NCBI RefSeq assembly: GCF_002871005.1
Contig: NZ_PHSN01000001.1
Coordinates: forward strand, 1-64,000
Reading direction: 5' to 3'
DNA from: Acidimangrovimonas sediminis
GTDB lineage: Bacteria; Pseudomonadota; Alphaproteobacteria; Rhodobacterales; Rhodobacteraceae
DNA: 64,000 nucleotides
This document shows positions 7,564 through 19,500 of the stretch, one piece after another (the first letter of the stretch is position 1; each line of letters starts with the position of its first letter). The notes beneath the pieces are model-generated. The model did no database searches. It saw nothing but the letters and a program-made list of their open reading frames with translations, and was not told the origin of the DNA. Both the position numbers and the translations under genes were made by a program.

Positions 7564-10512
7564 TTAGCCGATGCGGTGCCGCGCCGCGCTCCACGCGTCG
7601 ATCGCCCGGGCAAGGTCGCGCGTGCCGACGCGCAGGCCGCGGGTCACCACCACCTCCTCGAGCGCGACCGTGGTCAGCAGGTCCGGCCGCACCACCTTTT
7701 CCCAACCGACGGAGGGCAGGAAGAGCCGGCCCTGCGCGGTGATCCTGGTGACCACGTGCAGCACCGGAAAATCCACCTCTGCGGGGCGGTAGCGGTTCCT
7801 CGCGGCCGAGATGTAGGAGACGAACCGCTCCTGCTCGGGGGCGAGGTCGGTGGCGCGCACCGCGCCGATCAGGCCCAGCCGTCGGGCCAGTGCCAGCACG
7901 CCCGAGCGGCGCAGGATTCGGTAGCTGCCCAGCATCGCCTCGAGCGACATGGTGCCCATGCGTACCATGCGGATCTTGTTGCCCAATGCGTAGAAGCGCT
8001 CGGCCCAGCGGGTCAGGCGGCGGCGCTTGAGCGACTGTGCATAGCCCGGCTCCCACACGTCCTTGATCACCACGGCGACCTCTTCGCCCTCGGCCTTCAG
8101 GATGCGGGCGGCCTCCAACGCGATGTTGCCGTGCACGCAGACGCCGAACAGGAGATAGGGCCCCGAGGGCTGGGCCGCGCGGATGGTCGCGGCATATTCC
8201 GCGGCGATCTGTTCGAAGCTGCGCGGCGACCGATCGATGCCGCGCGTGCCGTCGAACAGGCGCACGCAGAGCGCGGGGTGGCGGTCGGAGAGGTACTGCG
8301 CGGTGTCGAGGATAAGGCCTACGTCGTTCACCGCGATGATCTGCTGGGCGGAGCCCTCGGTCAGGATCGGCTCAATCCGCCAATCCTCGCCATCGGGAAG
8401 CATGTTGTCGGGAAGCGTGTCATCGGGAAGCGTCCCGGTGGCGGGGGCCGGTGCGGCCTCCGCCGTCCCCCGGGAGGGGACGTCCTCGTCCGTCGCGGGC
8501 GGGCCGACCGGGGTGAGGCCGAGGTCGGTGGCGACGCGCGCGGCCAGGCCGGCCAGTGTCGGGCTCTGGTAGAGCGTGGCGACTCCGAGGCGCAGGGCCC
8601 AGCGTTCGCGGATCCGCGCCATCAGCCGCACCGCCAGCAGAGAATGACCGCCGAGGTCGAAGAAGCTGACATCGCGCGGGATGTCGGTCCGTTCCAGCAG
8701 CTCGGACCAGAGCGCCGAAAGCGCCGGTTCCACCGCTCCGTCCGGTTGGTGGGCGGCGGCTGTCTGAGTGGCGGCAGGCGGGATGGCGGCTGCGGCGGGC
8801 GCCGGGCTCGCCCCGGGGGCAGGCACGAAGGGCTGGGCGGTGGCGGCCGCGATCAGCGGGCGGGGCAGGCGGGCGCGGTCGAGATCGCCCGAGGACCGCC
8901 GTGGCAGCGCCGCCAGCACCGAGATCCCGATCGGCCGTTCCGCCGGGACCAGCCGCCGCGCGGCAAAGCCCATCAGTTCCTGCGGCAGCGTCTCGAGCGG
9001 GACCAGGCTGTCGGCCCGGGGGCTGACGAAGGCGAAGCAGGCGTTGCCCTCGCCCGCGGGCACCGCCGCGGCGGCACTGACTTCGGGGTGCGACGACAGC
9101 ACCTCCTCGATCCGGGCGCCGGGGCGTGGCGTGCCGTCGGGCCGTTCGGCCAGCGCGGGCGCCAGCGGCAGGTCGGCGAGCGCGGGGCGGGCGCCCTCGG
9201 CGATCTCGACCAGCGCGCGGGCCAGCGTGTCGCGCAGCGCCTCGGCGCTGGCGGCCTCGTAGAGGTCGGGGCAATATTCGACCGATAGCCGCCAGGGCGC
9301 CCCGGGCCGACCGACCAGCAGCAGGCTGAGGTCCTGTGCCGACCCCGAGGCGAAGGCCGGGGCCGAGGCCATCTCGAAACTGCCGTAGCGCGCGCCGCGA
9401 TAGAAGACGTGCATCAGGTTGAACCCGACCCCGCTGAAGGGCGCCCGCGACGCATCGCGCGGCGGGTTCAGCACCTCGACGAGCTTGGCGAAGGGCAGCG
9501 CCTGATGGGCCAGCGCCTCTTCGACCACGGTGCGGGCGGTGGCCAGGTGATCGGCCAGCGTGGTCTCGGGACGGGTGGGCAGGCGCAGCACGTGATGGTT
9601 GATGAAGGGGCCGATCAGCCCCTCGAGATCTGTGTCGATCCGGCCCGAGATCGGCGTCGACATCAGGACTTCGTCGGTCCCCGCCACGCGCGCCAGCACC
9701 CCGGCCGCGACCGCCGCGCCAAGGGTGAAGAGCGACACGCCCTGGTCCCGTGCCAGCGCGCCGAGCTTTTCCACCGTGCCCGCCGGGAGGTCGCAGCCGA
9801 CCCGCGCGATCGCGGTGGAGCGCGGCATCGGGCGCGGCTTGTCGGGCCGGATCTCGAAATAGGGCGCGTCCTTCATCTGGCCGGCCCAGTAGGCGGCATC
9901 CTCGGCCTCGACGCCTGAGGCGAGGTAGTCGCGCTGCCACAGCGCGTAATCGCCATATTGCAGCGGCAATTCCTCCATTTCCGGCGGGCGCCCGGCCTCG
10001 AAGGCGGCGGCGAAGGTGCCGATCTCGTGGCCCAGGACACCGATGGAAGAGCCGTCGAAGACGATGTGATGCACCCCGGTCAAAAGCACCGCCCGCTCGG
10101 GCCCGAGGCGGACCAGCGTGGCGCGGATCAGCCCGGGGCGGGTCAGGTCGAAGGGCCGCCCGGCATCGTTCGCGGCGATCTCGTCGACCCGGGCGGCATG
10201 CTGCGCCTCGGGCACGCCGCGCAGGTCGACGACGCCAAGGCGGAAGGGAACCTGATCGACGACCTCCTGCACCGGCTCGCCGCCCTCGAGGACGAAACGG
10301 CTGCGCAGGATCTCGTGCCGCGCGATCACCGCCTGGTAGGCGGCCTCGATGCTGTCCGACCGGACCGGCCCGGTGACGTTCCACCGGATCGCGACGTTCA
10401 GCGTGGGGTCGTCCGGCATCAGCTGGTCGATGAACCACATCTGCCGCTGCGCCGTCGAGACGGGGAAGCGGGCGATCGCCGGTTGCGGGGTGGGATTGGC
10501 CGCGCCATCCAT
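7564..10512 (-). CDS. NRPS terminal module: C - adenylation remnant - PCP - thioesterase-like
   Basis: A condensation domain covers about residues 12-440, with an intact HHIVFDG motif at 148-154. Residues 465-550 look like only the C-terminal subdomain of an adenylation domain (RIEEVLSSHPEVSAAAAV through RLVPAERPIGISVLAALP). Its A10 motif is SGDLDR instead of GKVDR, so the catalytic lysine is absent. A carrier domain follows with FFDLGGHSLLAV (phosphopantetheine Ser624). An alpha/beta-hydrolase thioesterase-like region (about 705-982) has G-V-C-V-H-G at 790-795, putting Cys792 in place of the usual serine, and I find no His in the usual C-terminal GDH position. The start lies two bases after the stop of the large synthetase, so the two proteins are translated together. 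Domain calls are firm; activity of the remnant and thioesterase is uncertain. Confidence 0.88.
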   Translation of the reverse strand: MDGAANPTPQPAIARFPVSTAQRQMWFIDQLMPDDPTLNVAIRWNVTGPVRSDSIEAAYQAVIARHEILRSRFVLEGGEPVQEVVDQVPFRLGVVDLRGVPEAQHAARVDEIAANDAGRPFDLTRPGLIRATLVRLGPERAVLLTGVHHIVFDGSSIGVLGHEIGTFAAAFEAGRPPEMEELPLQYGDYALWQRDYLASGVEAEDAAYWAGQMKDAPYFEIRPDKPRPMPRSTAIARVGCDLPAGTVEKLGALARDQGVSLFTLGAAVAAGVLARVAGTDEVLMSTPISGRIDTDLEGLIGPFINHHVLRLPTRPETTLADHLATARTVVEEALAHQALPFAKLVEVLNPPRDASRAPFSGVGFNLMHVFYRGARYGSFEMASAPAFASGSAQDLSLLLVGRPGAPWRLSVEYCPDLYEAASAEALRDTLARALVEIAEGARPALADLPLAPALAERPDGTPRPGARIEEVLSSHPEVSAAAAVPAGEGNACFAFVSPRADSLVPLETLPQELMGFAARRLVPAERPIGISVLAALPRRSSGDLDRARLPRPLIAAATAQPFVPAPGASPAPAAAAIPPAATQTAAAHQPDGAVEPALSALWSELLERTDIPRDVSFFDLGGHSLLAVRLMARIRERWALRLGVATLYQSPTLAGLAARVATDLGLTPVGPPATDEDVPSRGTAEAAPAPATGTLPDDTLPDNMLPDGEDWRIEPILTEGSAQQIIAVNDVGLILDTAQYLSDRHPALCVRLFDGTRGIDRSPRSFEQIAAEYAATIRAAQPSGPYLLFGVCVHGNIALEAARILKAEGEEVAVVIKDVWEPGYAQSLKRRRLTRWAERFYALGNKIRMVRMGTMSLEAMLGSYRILRRSGVLALARRLGLIGAVRATDLAPEQERFVSYISAARNRYRPAEVDFPVLHVVTRITAQGRLFLPSVGWEKVVRPDLLTTVALEEVVVTRGLRVGTRDLARAIDAWSAARHRIG

Positions 10513-10514
10513 GG

Positions 10515-13500
10515 TCAGGACACCTTCAGTTCACCGCGGCGCGCCCCGCCGCGGAAGGACTTGAGAGAGGGCCGGGCGGGTGCATCCGTGCCCGTACGGG
10601 ACTGCGCCTCCGCCGCTCGCCGGTCGGCCTCGGCCGCCAGCGTGCGGATCGTCGGGTGGGCCAGCAGGTCGCGTGCCTCGAGGTTCAGCCCGGCGTCGAG
10701 CATACGCGCCGCGATCCGGAAGACGGCAAGGGAGTCGACCCCCAGCGCATGCAGCGTGATGGTGGCGCCGACCGTCTCGCGCCCCAGCACGTCGCACCAG
10801 ATCGCTGCGATCTTCGTCTCGGTCGCGCCTGTGGGCGTATCGGCCGGGGCGGGGACCGGAGCGAGATCGGAAGCGGGGGTGAGGGTGGCGGGCGCCGCCC
10901 CGGCCTCTGGGTGGCCCGGCTGGGCGGCGGTGGGTTGAGCGGTGGCAGGCTGCGTGGCAGTGGGCTGGGGCAGCGCCTTGCGGTCGAGCTTGCCGTTCGC
11001 CGTCTGCGGCAGCGCGTCGAGCCGTTGCCATGCCTGGGGCACCATGTAATCGGGCAGCTGGCCCGCCAGCGCCGCGTGCAGGGCCGCCGCATCGACTTGC
11101 GCCCCTTCCTCGGCCACGTACCAGGCGGCGAGGAACTTGTCGCCGCCGGGCCGCGTGGCCAAGTCGACCGCCGCCTTGGCGATGCCGGGCAGGGTGCGCA
11201 GCCGGGTCTCGATCTCGCCCAGCTCGATGCGGAAGCCGCGCAGCTTCACCTGTGTGTCGCGACGGCCCAGCACCACCACATCGCCATCGGCGCGGCGATA
11301 AGCGAGGTCGCCCGTGCGATAGAGCCGGCGCGGGGTGCCGGCCAACGAGACCTCGCGGAAGGCGGCTTCGGTCAGCTCGGGCCGGCCGTAATACCCCAGC
11401 GCCAGCCCGTCGCCACCGATGTTGAGCTCGCCCACCACGCCCACGGGCTGCAGCTGGTCCGCCTCGGACAGGATGTGCAGCTCGGTGTTGCCGATCGGGT
11501 GCCCGATGGTGACCGGCCCGTCGCCGACCCGCTTCACCGCCGACCAGATGGTGGTTTCGGTGGGCCCGTAGAGGTTCCACAGCTCCCCGCCCCCGTCCGC
11601 ACGCAGGCGGGTGGCAAGGTCGGCGGGCAGGGGCTCTCCCCCCGCCAGCATCTTCAGCCCGGCGCGGGGTTCCAGCCCGGCCTCGAGCGCCATGTCCCAC
11701 AGCGTGGGTGTCGCCTGCATCACGGTGATGTCACCGCGGGCCGCGCGATCGGCCAGCGCGAAGCCGTCGAGGATGTCCTCGTGGCTGGCGATCACCACCT
11801 TTGCGCCGACGGCGAGCGGGCCGAACAGTTCCAGCACCGCGATGTCGAACATGACGGTGGTGACCGAGAGCATCGCGTCGGAGGGGCTGAGCCCCGGTTC
11901 CTGCGCCATCGAGGTGAGGAAGTTCACCACCGCGCGGTGCGGCACGGCCACGCCCTTGGGCGTCCCGGTCGAGCCGGAGGTGAAGATGATGTAGGCCGCA
12001 CGTTCCGGATCCGCGGGGGTCGCGGCGGGGGTCGCCTGCGTCGGCGCCTCCGAGGGCCGGATCAGCGGCAGCCGGGTGAACGGCGCCTCCTCGGCCAGAA
12101 CGGCGGCGGCCTCGGCCGTCTCGCAGATCGTGCGCAGGCGGTCGGCCGGCTGGCGCGGGTCCAGCGGGATGTAGCTGTGCCCCGCCTTCAGGATCGCGAT
12201 CAGCCCCACCAGCATCGCCGCCCCGCGCGGCAGCGCCATGGCGATGCGCTGGCCGGGCTCGGGGAGGCTGGCCTGGATATGCGCGGCCAGCGCATCGGAG
12301 CGCGCCGACAGCTCGGCATGGGTCAGCGTGGCATCCGCCGCCTCGACGGCGATGGCGCGCGGGTCGGGCGCCGCGCCCCGGGTCACCAGATCGTGCAGCA
12401 TCGCCCCGCGGTCATAGTCCAGCGCGGTGGCGTTCGGCGCCGCCAGCAGCGCGCCCAGGGTCGCCGCATCCATCATCGGCAGGGTCTGGATCGGTCGGGT
12501 CGCATCCTCGGCCAGCCCGGCCAGCAGCGCGGCGTAATGGCCGATCCAGCGTTCCACCGTCGCCGCGTCATAGACATCGGCGTTGTAGTCGACGTCGATG
12601 CGCAGGCCCGCCTTGCTTTCGATCACGTTGAAGAACAGGTCGAAGTTCGACGCGGCCTTTGGCGCGGGGGTGGCCCTGGCCGTCACTGGGCCGAGGGTCA
12701 GCCCGTCGTCGACCTTCTCGAGGTTGAACTGCACCTCGGTCAGCGGCAGGCGGCCGAGGCTGCGCGGCACCCCCAACTCGCGCACCAGCGCGCCATAGGT
12801 CGTGTCTCCATGCGAAAACGCCTCCATCACCGCGCGGCTGGCATTCGCCAGATGCTCGGCGGCGGGTTTCGCCGGATCGAAGGGCGCTCGGATGGGCAGG
12901 AAGTTGACCATGTGACCCACCAGCGCAGGGTCGGGCAGGTCGGCCTGCCCGGCGGTGGGCACGCCGATCACCACGTCCGAGGCGCCCGAAAGCCGCCCGA
13001 GTGTCATCTGGAGGCCCGCGAAGAGCGTGGCAAACAGGGTGCAACCCGCTTTCGCGCCCGCCTTGCGAAGGGCCTTCATCGCATCGGCCGGGATCTGACC
13101 GGTGACGGTGCCGCCGGCATAGCCCTTGACCGCCGGGCGAGGCCGATCGGTGGGCAGGTCGGGCAGGGCCGGGATCCGGGCGTATTGCGCGCGCCAGAAG
13201 TCGAGGGTTTGTGCGCTCATCGCCCGGCCCGCGGCGTTCATCGCATAGGCGGCGAAGGAGGGCGCGGGCGCCAGCGTCTCGCCCGCGTAGAGCGCGGCGA
13301 GATCGGCGAAGATAAGGTTGTAGGACCAGCCGTCGCAAAGGATGTGATGCGCGGTCATCGCCAGCACATGGGTGCCCTCGGCCAGACGATAGAGATGGGC
13401 GCGGAACGCCGGGCCCGCCGTCAGGTCGAAGGGCGTCGCGGCATCCTCGCGCAGGGCCGCGGTCAGCGCGGCTTCCGGGTCGGCCTCGGCGGAAAGGTCG

Positions 13501-16500
13501 GTGAGGTCGAGGACCAGCGGCGCGGGCGCGGCCACGTCGAAGCTGCCGCCCGAACGGTCGAAGACCAGGCGCAGCGCATCGTGGCGGGCGATCACGCCGT
13601 CCAGTGCCCGCGTCAGAGCCCGGCGGTCGAGCGGGCCGTCCAGGCGCAGGCACGCGCCCTCGTTGAAGGCACAGGCGGCCATGTCGCCCAGCTGGTGCGT
13701 CATCCAGATCTCGCGCTGGCCCTCGGTCAGGGGGATCGCGCGGCTGGGGACCTCGGTCGCGGCCGTCACGGGTTGGCTGGGCGCGAGGATGCCCACGGCC
13801 TGCAACTGGTCGACGGCAGAGGCGAAGGCCGTGACGATGCGGGCCACGTCCGCTTCGGTATGCGCCGTGGTCAGGAAGCCCGCGAACCCGTCGAGGACGT
13901 GGATCCCCTCCATCCGCATCAGCGGGTAGAGGAGCGAGGCGCGCGGGTCGGCCTGCGTCGCGTTCAGCATGAACCAGCTGGAAAAGCCGGTGACGAGGGC
14001 GGGCAGGCCGCGCTGCACCAGAACCGCGTTCAGCCGGGCGATCATGTCGGCGGTGAGGCTTGCCGTCTCGTGCCAGAGCCGGTCGCCCTCGGCGTCGAGA
14101 TGGTCGAGGACGGCCTCGACCGCCGCCAGCACCAGCGGGTGGCGCACGAAGGTGCCGGCGACGAAGGTGGGGCCGACCTGCGGCGTGCTGTCGTCGCCGA
14201 AGGACCATTGCCCACCGTCGAGCGCATCCATGAAGCGTGCTTTCCCCGCCAGAAGGCCGATCGGCATGCCACCGCCCACGACCTTGCCGTAGGTGGCCAT
14301 GTCGGGCTCGATCCCCCAGATCCCCTGCATCCCCTTGGCGTGGGTGCGGAAGCCGGTGACGACCTCGTCCATGATCAGGGCAGCGCCGCTTTCCGCCGTG
14401 ATCTCGCGGAGCGCCCTGACGAAGGCCTCGGGGCGGAACTCGGGGTGGCGCGACTGCACCGGCTCGACCAGCACGGCGGCGATCTGGCCGGCGTTGGCGC
14501 GGATCCAGTCGAGGGATTCGTCGGCGCCGTAGGGCAGCACGACCATGTTGGAAAGGCCCGAGCGCGGGATGCCCGGCGCGATCGGCAGGGCGGCAGGTTC
14601 GCCACGCGTCTTGCCCTTGACCAGCACCTCGTCGAACTGGCCGTGGTAATCGTTGCCGAAGACCACCACCTTGTCGCGGCCGGTGACGGTACGGGCAAGG
14701 CGCATCGCGGCCATCACCGCCTCGGACCCGGTATTGGCGAAGGTGACGCGCTCATGTCCCAGCATCGTCGACAGGCGGTCGGCCAAGGGGCCTGCCTTTT
14801 CCGATTGCGGGCCGATGGCATAGCCGCGATCCAGCTGCGCCGCGACGGCGGCCGAGACGAAGGCGGGGGAATGGCCGAAGGCGGTCTGGCCGAAGCCGTT
14901 GACCACGTCGATGAAGCTGTGCCCGTCGATATCGGTCAGCGTGGCGCCGCTGGAGCGGTCGGAGACGATGGGAAAGGCCAGCTCCTTCCAGTCGGGGTGG
15001 AAGCCCGCGGCGGTGCGGGGGTCGGCGAGGTGCGGGCGATGCTGCGCGGTGTAGGCCTTGGACCTGGCGTGACGTTCCGAGTAGCGGCGCGCGAGGTCGG
15101 CGACGAAGGCGTGCTGGTCGGCGGTCAGCTCGACCCCGGCGAGGTTCGGACCGCGGCCGACCTTGAAGCCTTGCTTCTCGGCGGGGGCCTCATCGGCTGC
15201 CACCTCTTCGGCCTTCGGCGCCAAGACCCGGGCGGCCGGGGCGGACGGGGCTGGCTGGGCCGGGGAGGGCTGGGCTGGGGCTGGCGCCTGCGCGGGGGCG
15301 GGTTGCGCGGCGGCCGGATGGGCGGGGGCAGGCGCGGCGCCAAGGGCCCGCAGCTGGTCGGCGAAGATCGCCTGCATGGTCTGCATCTGCGCCTGCATCA
15401 GGCCCGTCAGGCCCTCCGCCGCAGGCATGGCCGGCACGGAGCCGGTCATCGCCGCCGGGGCCGGTGCGGCGACAGGGGCCCCCGTCGCATTGTCCCCCGT
15501 CGCATGGGCCGCCTTGACTGGCGCCGCCGTGACAGGAGGCTCCGCCGCCATGGGCGTGGCGGGGGCCTGCGGGGCGGCGGCCTCGGGCGGCAGCACAGCG
15601 TCGAGATGGGTCGCGAGCTCGGCGATCGAGGGCGTATCGGACAGGAGCGAGCGGAACGTCATCTCGACCCCGTAATCGCGCCCCAACGCCTGTGCCACCT
15701 GCCCCATGAAGAGCGAGTCGAACCCGAGTTCGAGGAAGGGCACGCCGGCCTCGTCGGGGCCCATATCCTCGCCCGAGAGATCGGCGAAGAGGGCGAGAAG
15801 CTCGGAGGTGAGGCGGTCGAGGCGGGCGGTCATGGCGGTCTCCGATACGGATGGCGCGGGAGAGGAGGAAGCGGCGGCGGCCTGGGCAGTCGGCGGAACG
15901 GGCGCCGGTATGGGCGCCGATGCCGGGGGCGAGGCGGCAGGCGATGACATCGCAGCGGCCGCCACCACCGGAGCGCCCGCTGCGGCGCCGGGCGCGGCAT
16001 CTGTCGCCGGTGGGTCGATCCAGTGGCGCTTGCGCTGGAACGCGTAGGTGGGCAGCGCCACCTTTCGAGCCCCGCGCGGTAGGCGGGCGAAATCGACCGC
16101 GACGCCCGAGGCCCAGAGATTGGAGAACGCGGCGGCCATGACGCTCTGATCGTCAAGGTCGGTTTGGGTGTGATCCGGCAATGACTGGAAAATCCTGCCA
16201 GGACCGCCGCGTTTCAGGATCTGGCCCGCAAAGGCCGAGAGGGTGCGTCCTGCCCCCACCTCGATCAGCACGGGTGACCCTGACTTGGTGGCCGCCTCGA
16301 GAGCGGCCTGAAACTTCACCGTCGCGCGGGCCTGACCGGCCCAGAAGGCGGGGTCGGTGGCCTGCGCATCAGTCAATCGCTGACCGGTGACGGCGGAATG
16401 GATGGGGCGATCGGGGGCATGGAGTGCACGGCCCGCGATCATCGCCTCCAGCGCCGGAACGACCGGGTCCATCATCGCGCTGTGGAAGGCATGCGAGGTG

Positions 16501-19500
16501 TGCAGGCGCGAACAGGGCGTGCCCCTGGCCTCCAGGCGTTTCGCCAGCGCCTCGATCGCCGGTTCGGGGCCTGCCACCACCTGCAGGTTGGGCGCGTTCA
16601 GCGCGGCAAGGTCGATCCCGTCGCCAAGGAGCCCCATGACCTGCCCGGCCGGTGCGCGGATGCCCAGCATCGCGCCGGGCGCCATGTCCTGCATCAGGCG
16701 GCCGCGTTCGGCGATGATCCTCAGCCCGGTCTCGAAGCTCATGACACCGGCGAGGGTGGCCGCGGCGAATTCTCCGACCGAATGGCCGATCAGGGCGGAG
16801 GGCTCGACGCCGCGTTCTTGCCACAATCGGGCCGCCGCAAGCTGCGTCAGATAGAGTGCGGGCTGGGTGATCCGGGTATCGCGCAGGGCGCGGGCCTGCG
16901 CGGCATCCGAGACCTCGCCGAAACACAGAAGCTCCGCCATGTCGATGTCGATCAGGTCGGAGAGGATCTCGCAGCCCTCGTCGATGACCCGGGCGAAGGC
17001 GGGTTCGGTGGCGTAAAGACCCTTGCCCATGCCGGGATATTGCGAGCCCTGGCCGGGGAAGAGAAAGATCATCTCGGGCGGTTCGGTCACGGCGCGGGGG
17101 GCGGCCTTGCGCAGCAGGGCCGCGGCCTCGGCCCCGGTGCGGGCGGCGACAGCGAGGCGGTGGGAATGGGCCTGCCGGCCTTCCTGAAGGGTGAAGGCGG
17201 CATCGGGCAGGGCGGGGGCATCCGGCCCCTCGAGCGCAGTGGCCAGCGCCCCGGCCATCTCGGAGAGCGCCTCGGGCGTTCGGGCCGAGAGCGGCAGGAC
17301 CTGAGGCGCGCCAGGCAGGACCGCCGCGGCAATGGCGGGCGGTTCCTCGATCACGAGGTGCACGTTGGTGCCGCCGACGCCGAACGCCGAGACACCGGCG
17401 CGGCGCGGCGCGTCCTTCGACCATGCCTCGGGGGCCGAGGGCACGCGGAACGGGGTGGCGGCGAAGTCGATCCGCGGGTTGGGGGCGCGGAAGTTCGCGA
17501 CCGGGGGGATCTCTCCCGCCTCGAACATCAGCGTGGTCTTAAGCACGCCCATCACGCCCGCCGCGGCGTCAAGATGGCCGATCGTGCCCTTGACCGAGCC
17601 GAGCGCGCAACTCCCGGCCGCGCCAGGCCCGAAGGCCCGCGCAAGCCCCGCCACCTCGATCGGGTCGCCGAGCGGCGTCGCTGTGCCGTGGCATTCGACA
17701 TAGGAAATGGTCGCCGGGTCGAGGCCCGCATCGCGATGCGCCATGGCGATGGCCGCGGCCTGCCCGCCGACCGAGGGGGCGGTGAAGGCGATCTTTCCCG
17801 CGCCGTCGTTGTTGATGCCGACGCCCCGGATCACGCCGAGGATGCGGTCGCCCGCGGCCTGGGCGTCCTCCAGCCGTTTCAGCACCACGGCGCCCGCGCC
17901 CTGGCTGAAGACGGTGCCCCTGGCCTCGGCGTCGAAGGGCCGGCACAGGCCATCGGGCGAGGCCATCCCGCCCTCGACCGCCAGATACCCGCGCTTCTGC
18001 GGGAAGGTGAGCGAGACGCCCCCTGCCAGCGCGGCGTCGCACTGGCCCGCGCGAAGCGCCGTCACCGCCTGGGCGATGGCCACGAGCGAGGTGGAACAGG
18101 CGGTCGAGATGTTCAGCGCGGGACCGGTGAGGTTGAGCTTGTGCGCGATCCGGGTGGTCAGCGCATCGGGCGTGTTGCCGGTGACGACGGGGAAATTCGC
18201 CAGCTGGTAATCGGTCGCCAGCCGGTCGGCGGTGGCGCGGTCGGAGAGCAGGTTGTGCCACAGGTAGGTGCTGGGCGAGGCCCCGCCGAAGATGCCGACG
18301 GGGCCCGGCGGGCGCGCAGGATCGAGCCCCGCATCCTCAAGTGCGGCATGGCAGGTCTCGAGGAAGACACGCGCCTGCGGGTCCATCTCGGCCGCGTCCC
18401 TGGGCAGGATGCCGAAGAACTTTGCATCGAACAGCTCCGCGCCCTCGACGATGCCGCGGGCGCGGACATAGTTCGGGCGCGCGCGCTCCTCGGGGGTGAA
18501 GGCGTCCTCCATCTCCTCGGGGGCGAAATGGCGGATCAGGCTGCGGCCGTCGCGGATCGCCTGCCAGAAGTCCTGCAGGCTGCCGGCGCCCGGAAGGCGG
18601 GCGGCGCGGCCGACGATGGCGATGGCGCCGGAGGCGGGGCGGGGCGCCTCCTCGGCGCGCGCCTCCTCGGCCGTGTGGCGCGACAGCCTGGCCGAAAGCG
18701 CGCCGAGGGTGGGGGTGTCGAACATCTCGGTGATGTCGAACTTCACCCCGAGAGCCTTTTCGATGGCGGCATGGGCGTCGATCAGTTGCAGGGACGAGCC
18801 GCCGGCGTCGAAGAAGGTGGCACTGTCGGGAAGCGGACCACAGCCGAGGATGCGGTCCCAGATCGCGGCGATGGTCGCGCGGGTGTCGCGGGCCGTGACG
18901 GCCGGCGCGGCGGCCGGGAACGTGGCCGCGGAGAGCAGCTTGCGCAGGGCCGGGCGGTCGACCTTGCCCGCAGGTGTCATCGGGAAATCGGCGAGCACGC
19001 GGGTCAGGCGCGGCAATTCGGCGGGGTTCAGCCCGGCGCCCGCCGTGGCCAGCACGTCGCGGGCGAAGGCGGCGGGATCGGTGACCGCACCCTCGGGGCG
19101 CAGCGCGCAGGCCAGCCGCTTGTCGCCCGCGACGGTGACCACCTCGACCACCGCCTCGTTGACCCGGGGGTCGGCGCGCAGGAGATGCTCGATCCCGTCC
19201 AGCTCGATCCGCCGGCCATGCAGCTTGACCATGCGGTCGGCGCGGCCGTGGAAGTCGAAGGCGCCATCGGGGCGGCGGGTGGCCAGATCGCCGGTGAGGT
19301 AGACCTTGCCGTGGCGCCCGGGGCGCGGGTCCTCGACGAAGACCTCCGCCGTCTTCTCCGGCCGCCCGTGATAGCCAAGCGCGACGCCCAGGCCGGCAAA
19401 CACCATCTGGCCGGTCTCGCCCGGCGGCAGGGGCGCAAGATCCTCGCCCACGACAAAGACCTCCTCGCCCGCCAGCGGGCGGCCGATGGGAAGGGCGCCG

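Noticed and set aside
10656-15947. A 1763-codon plus-strand frame opposite the NRPS
   Set aside because: Antisense to conserved C, A and aminotransferase domains; no family motifs, composition typical of a shadow frame. The same applies to 16398-20738.
15000-16200. A ketoreductase or dehydratase domain in the PKS part
   Set aside because: Between AT and ACP and between ACP and aminotransferase there are only Ala/Pro linkers; no GxGxxG/SYN motifs are present.
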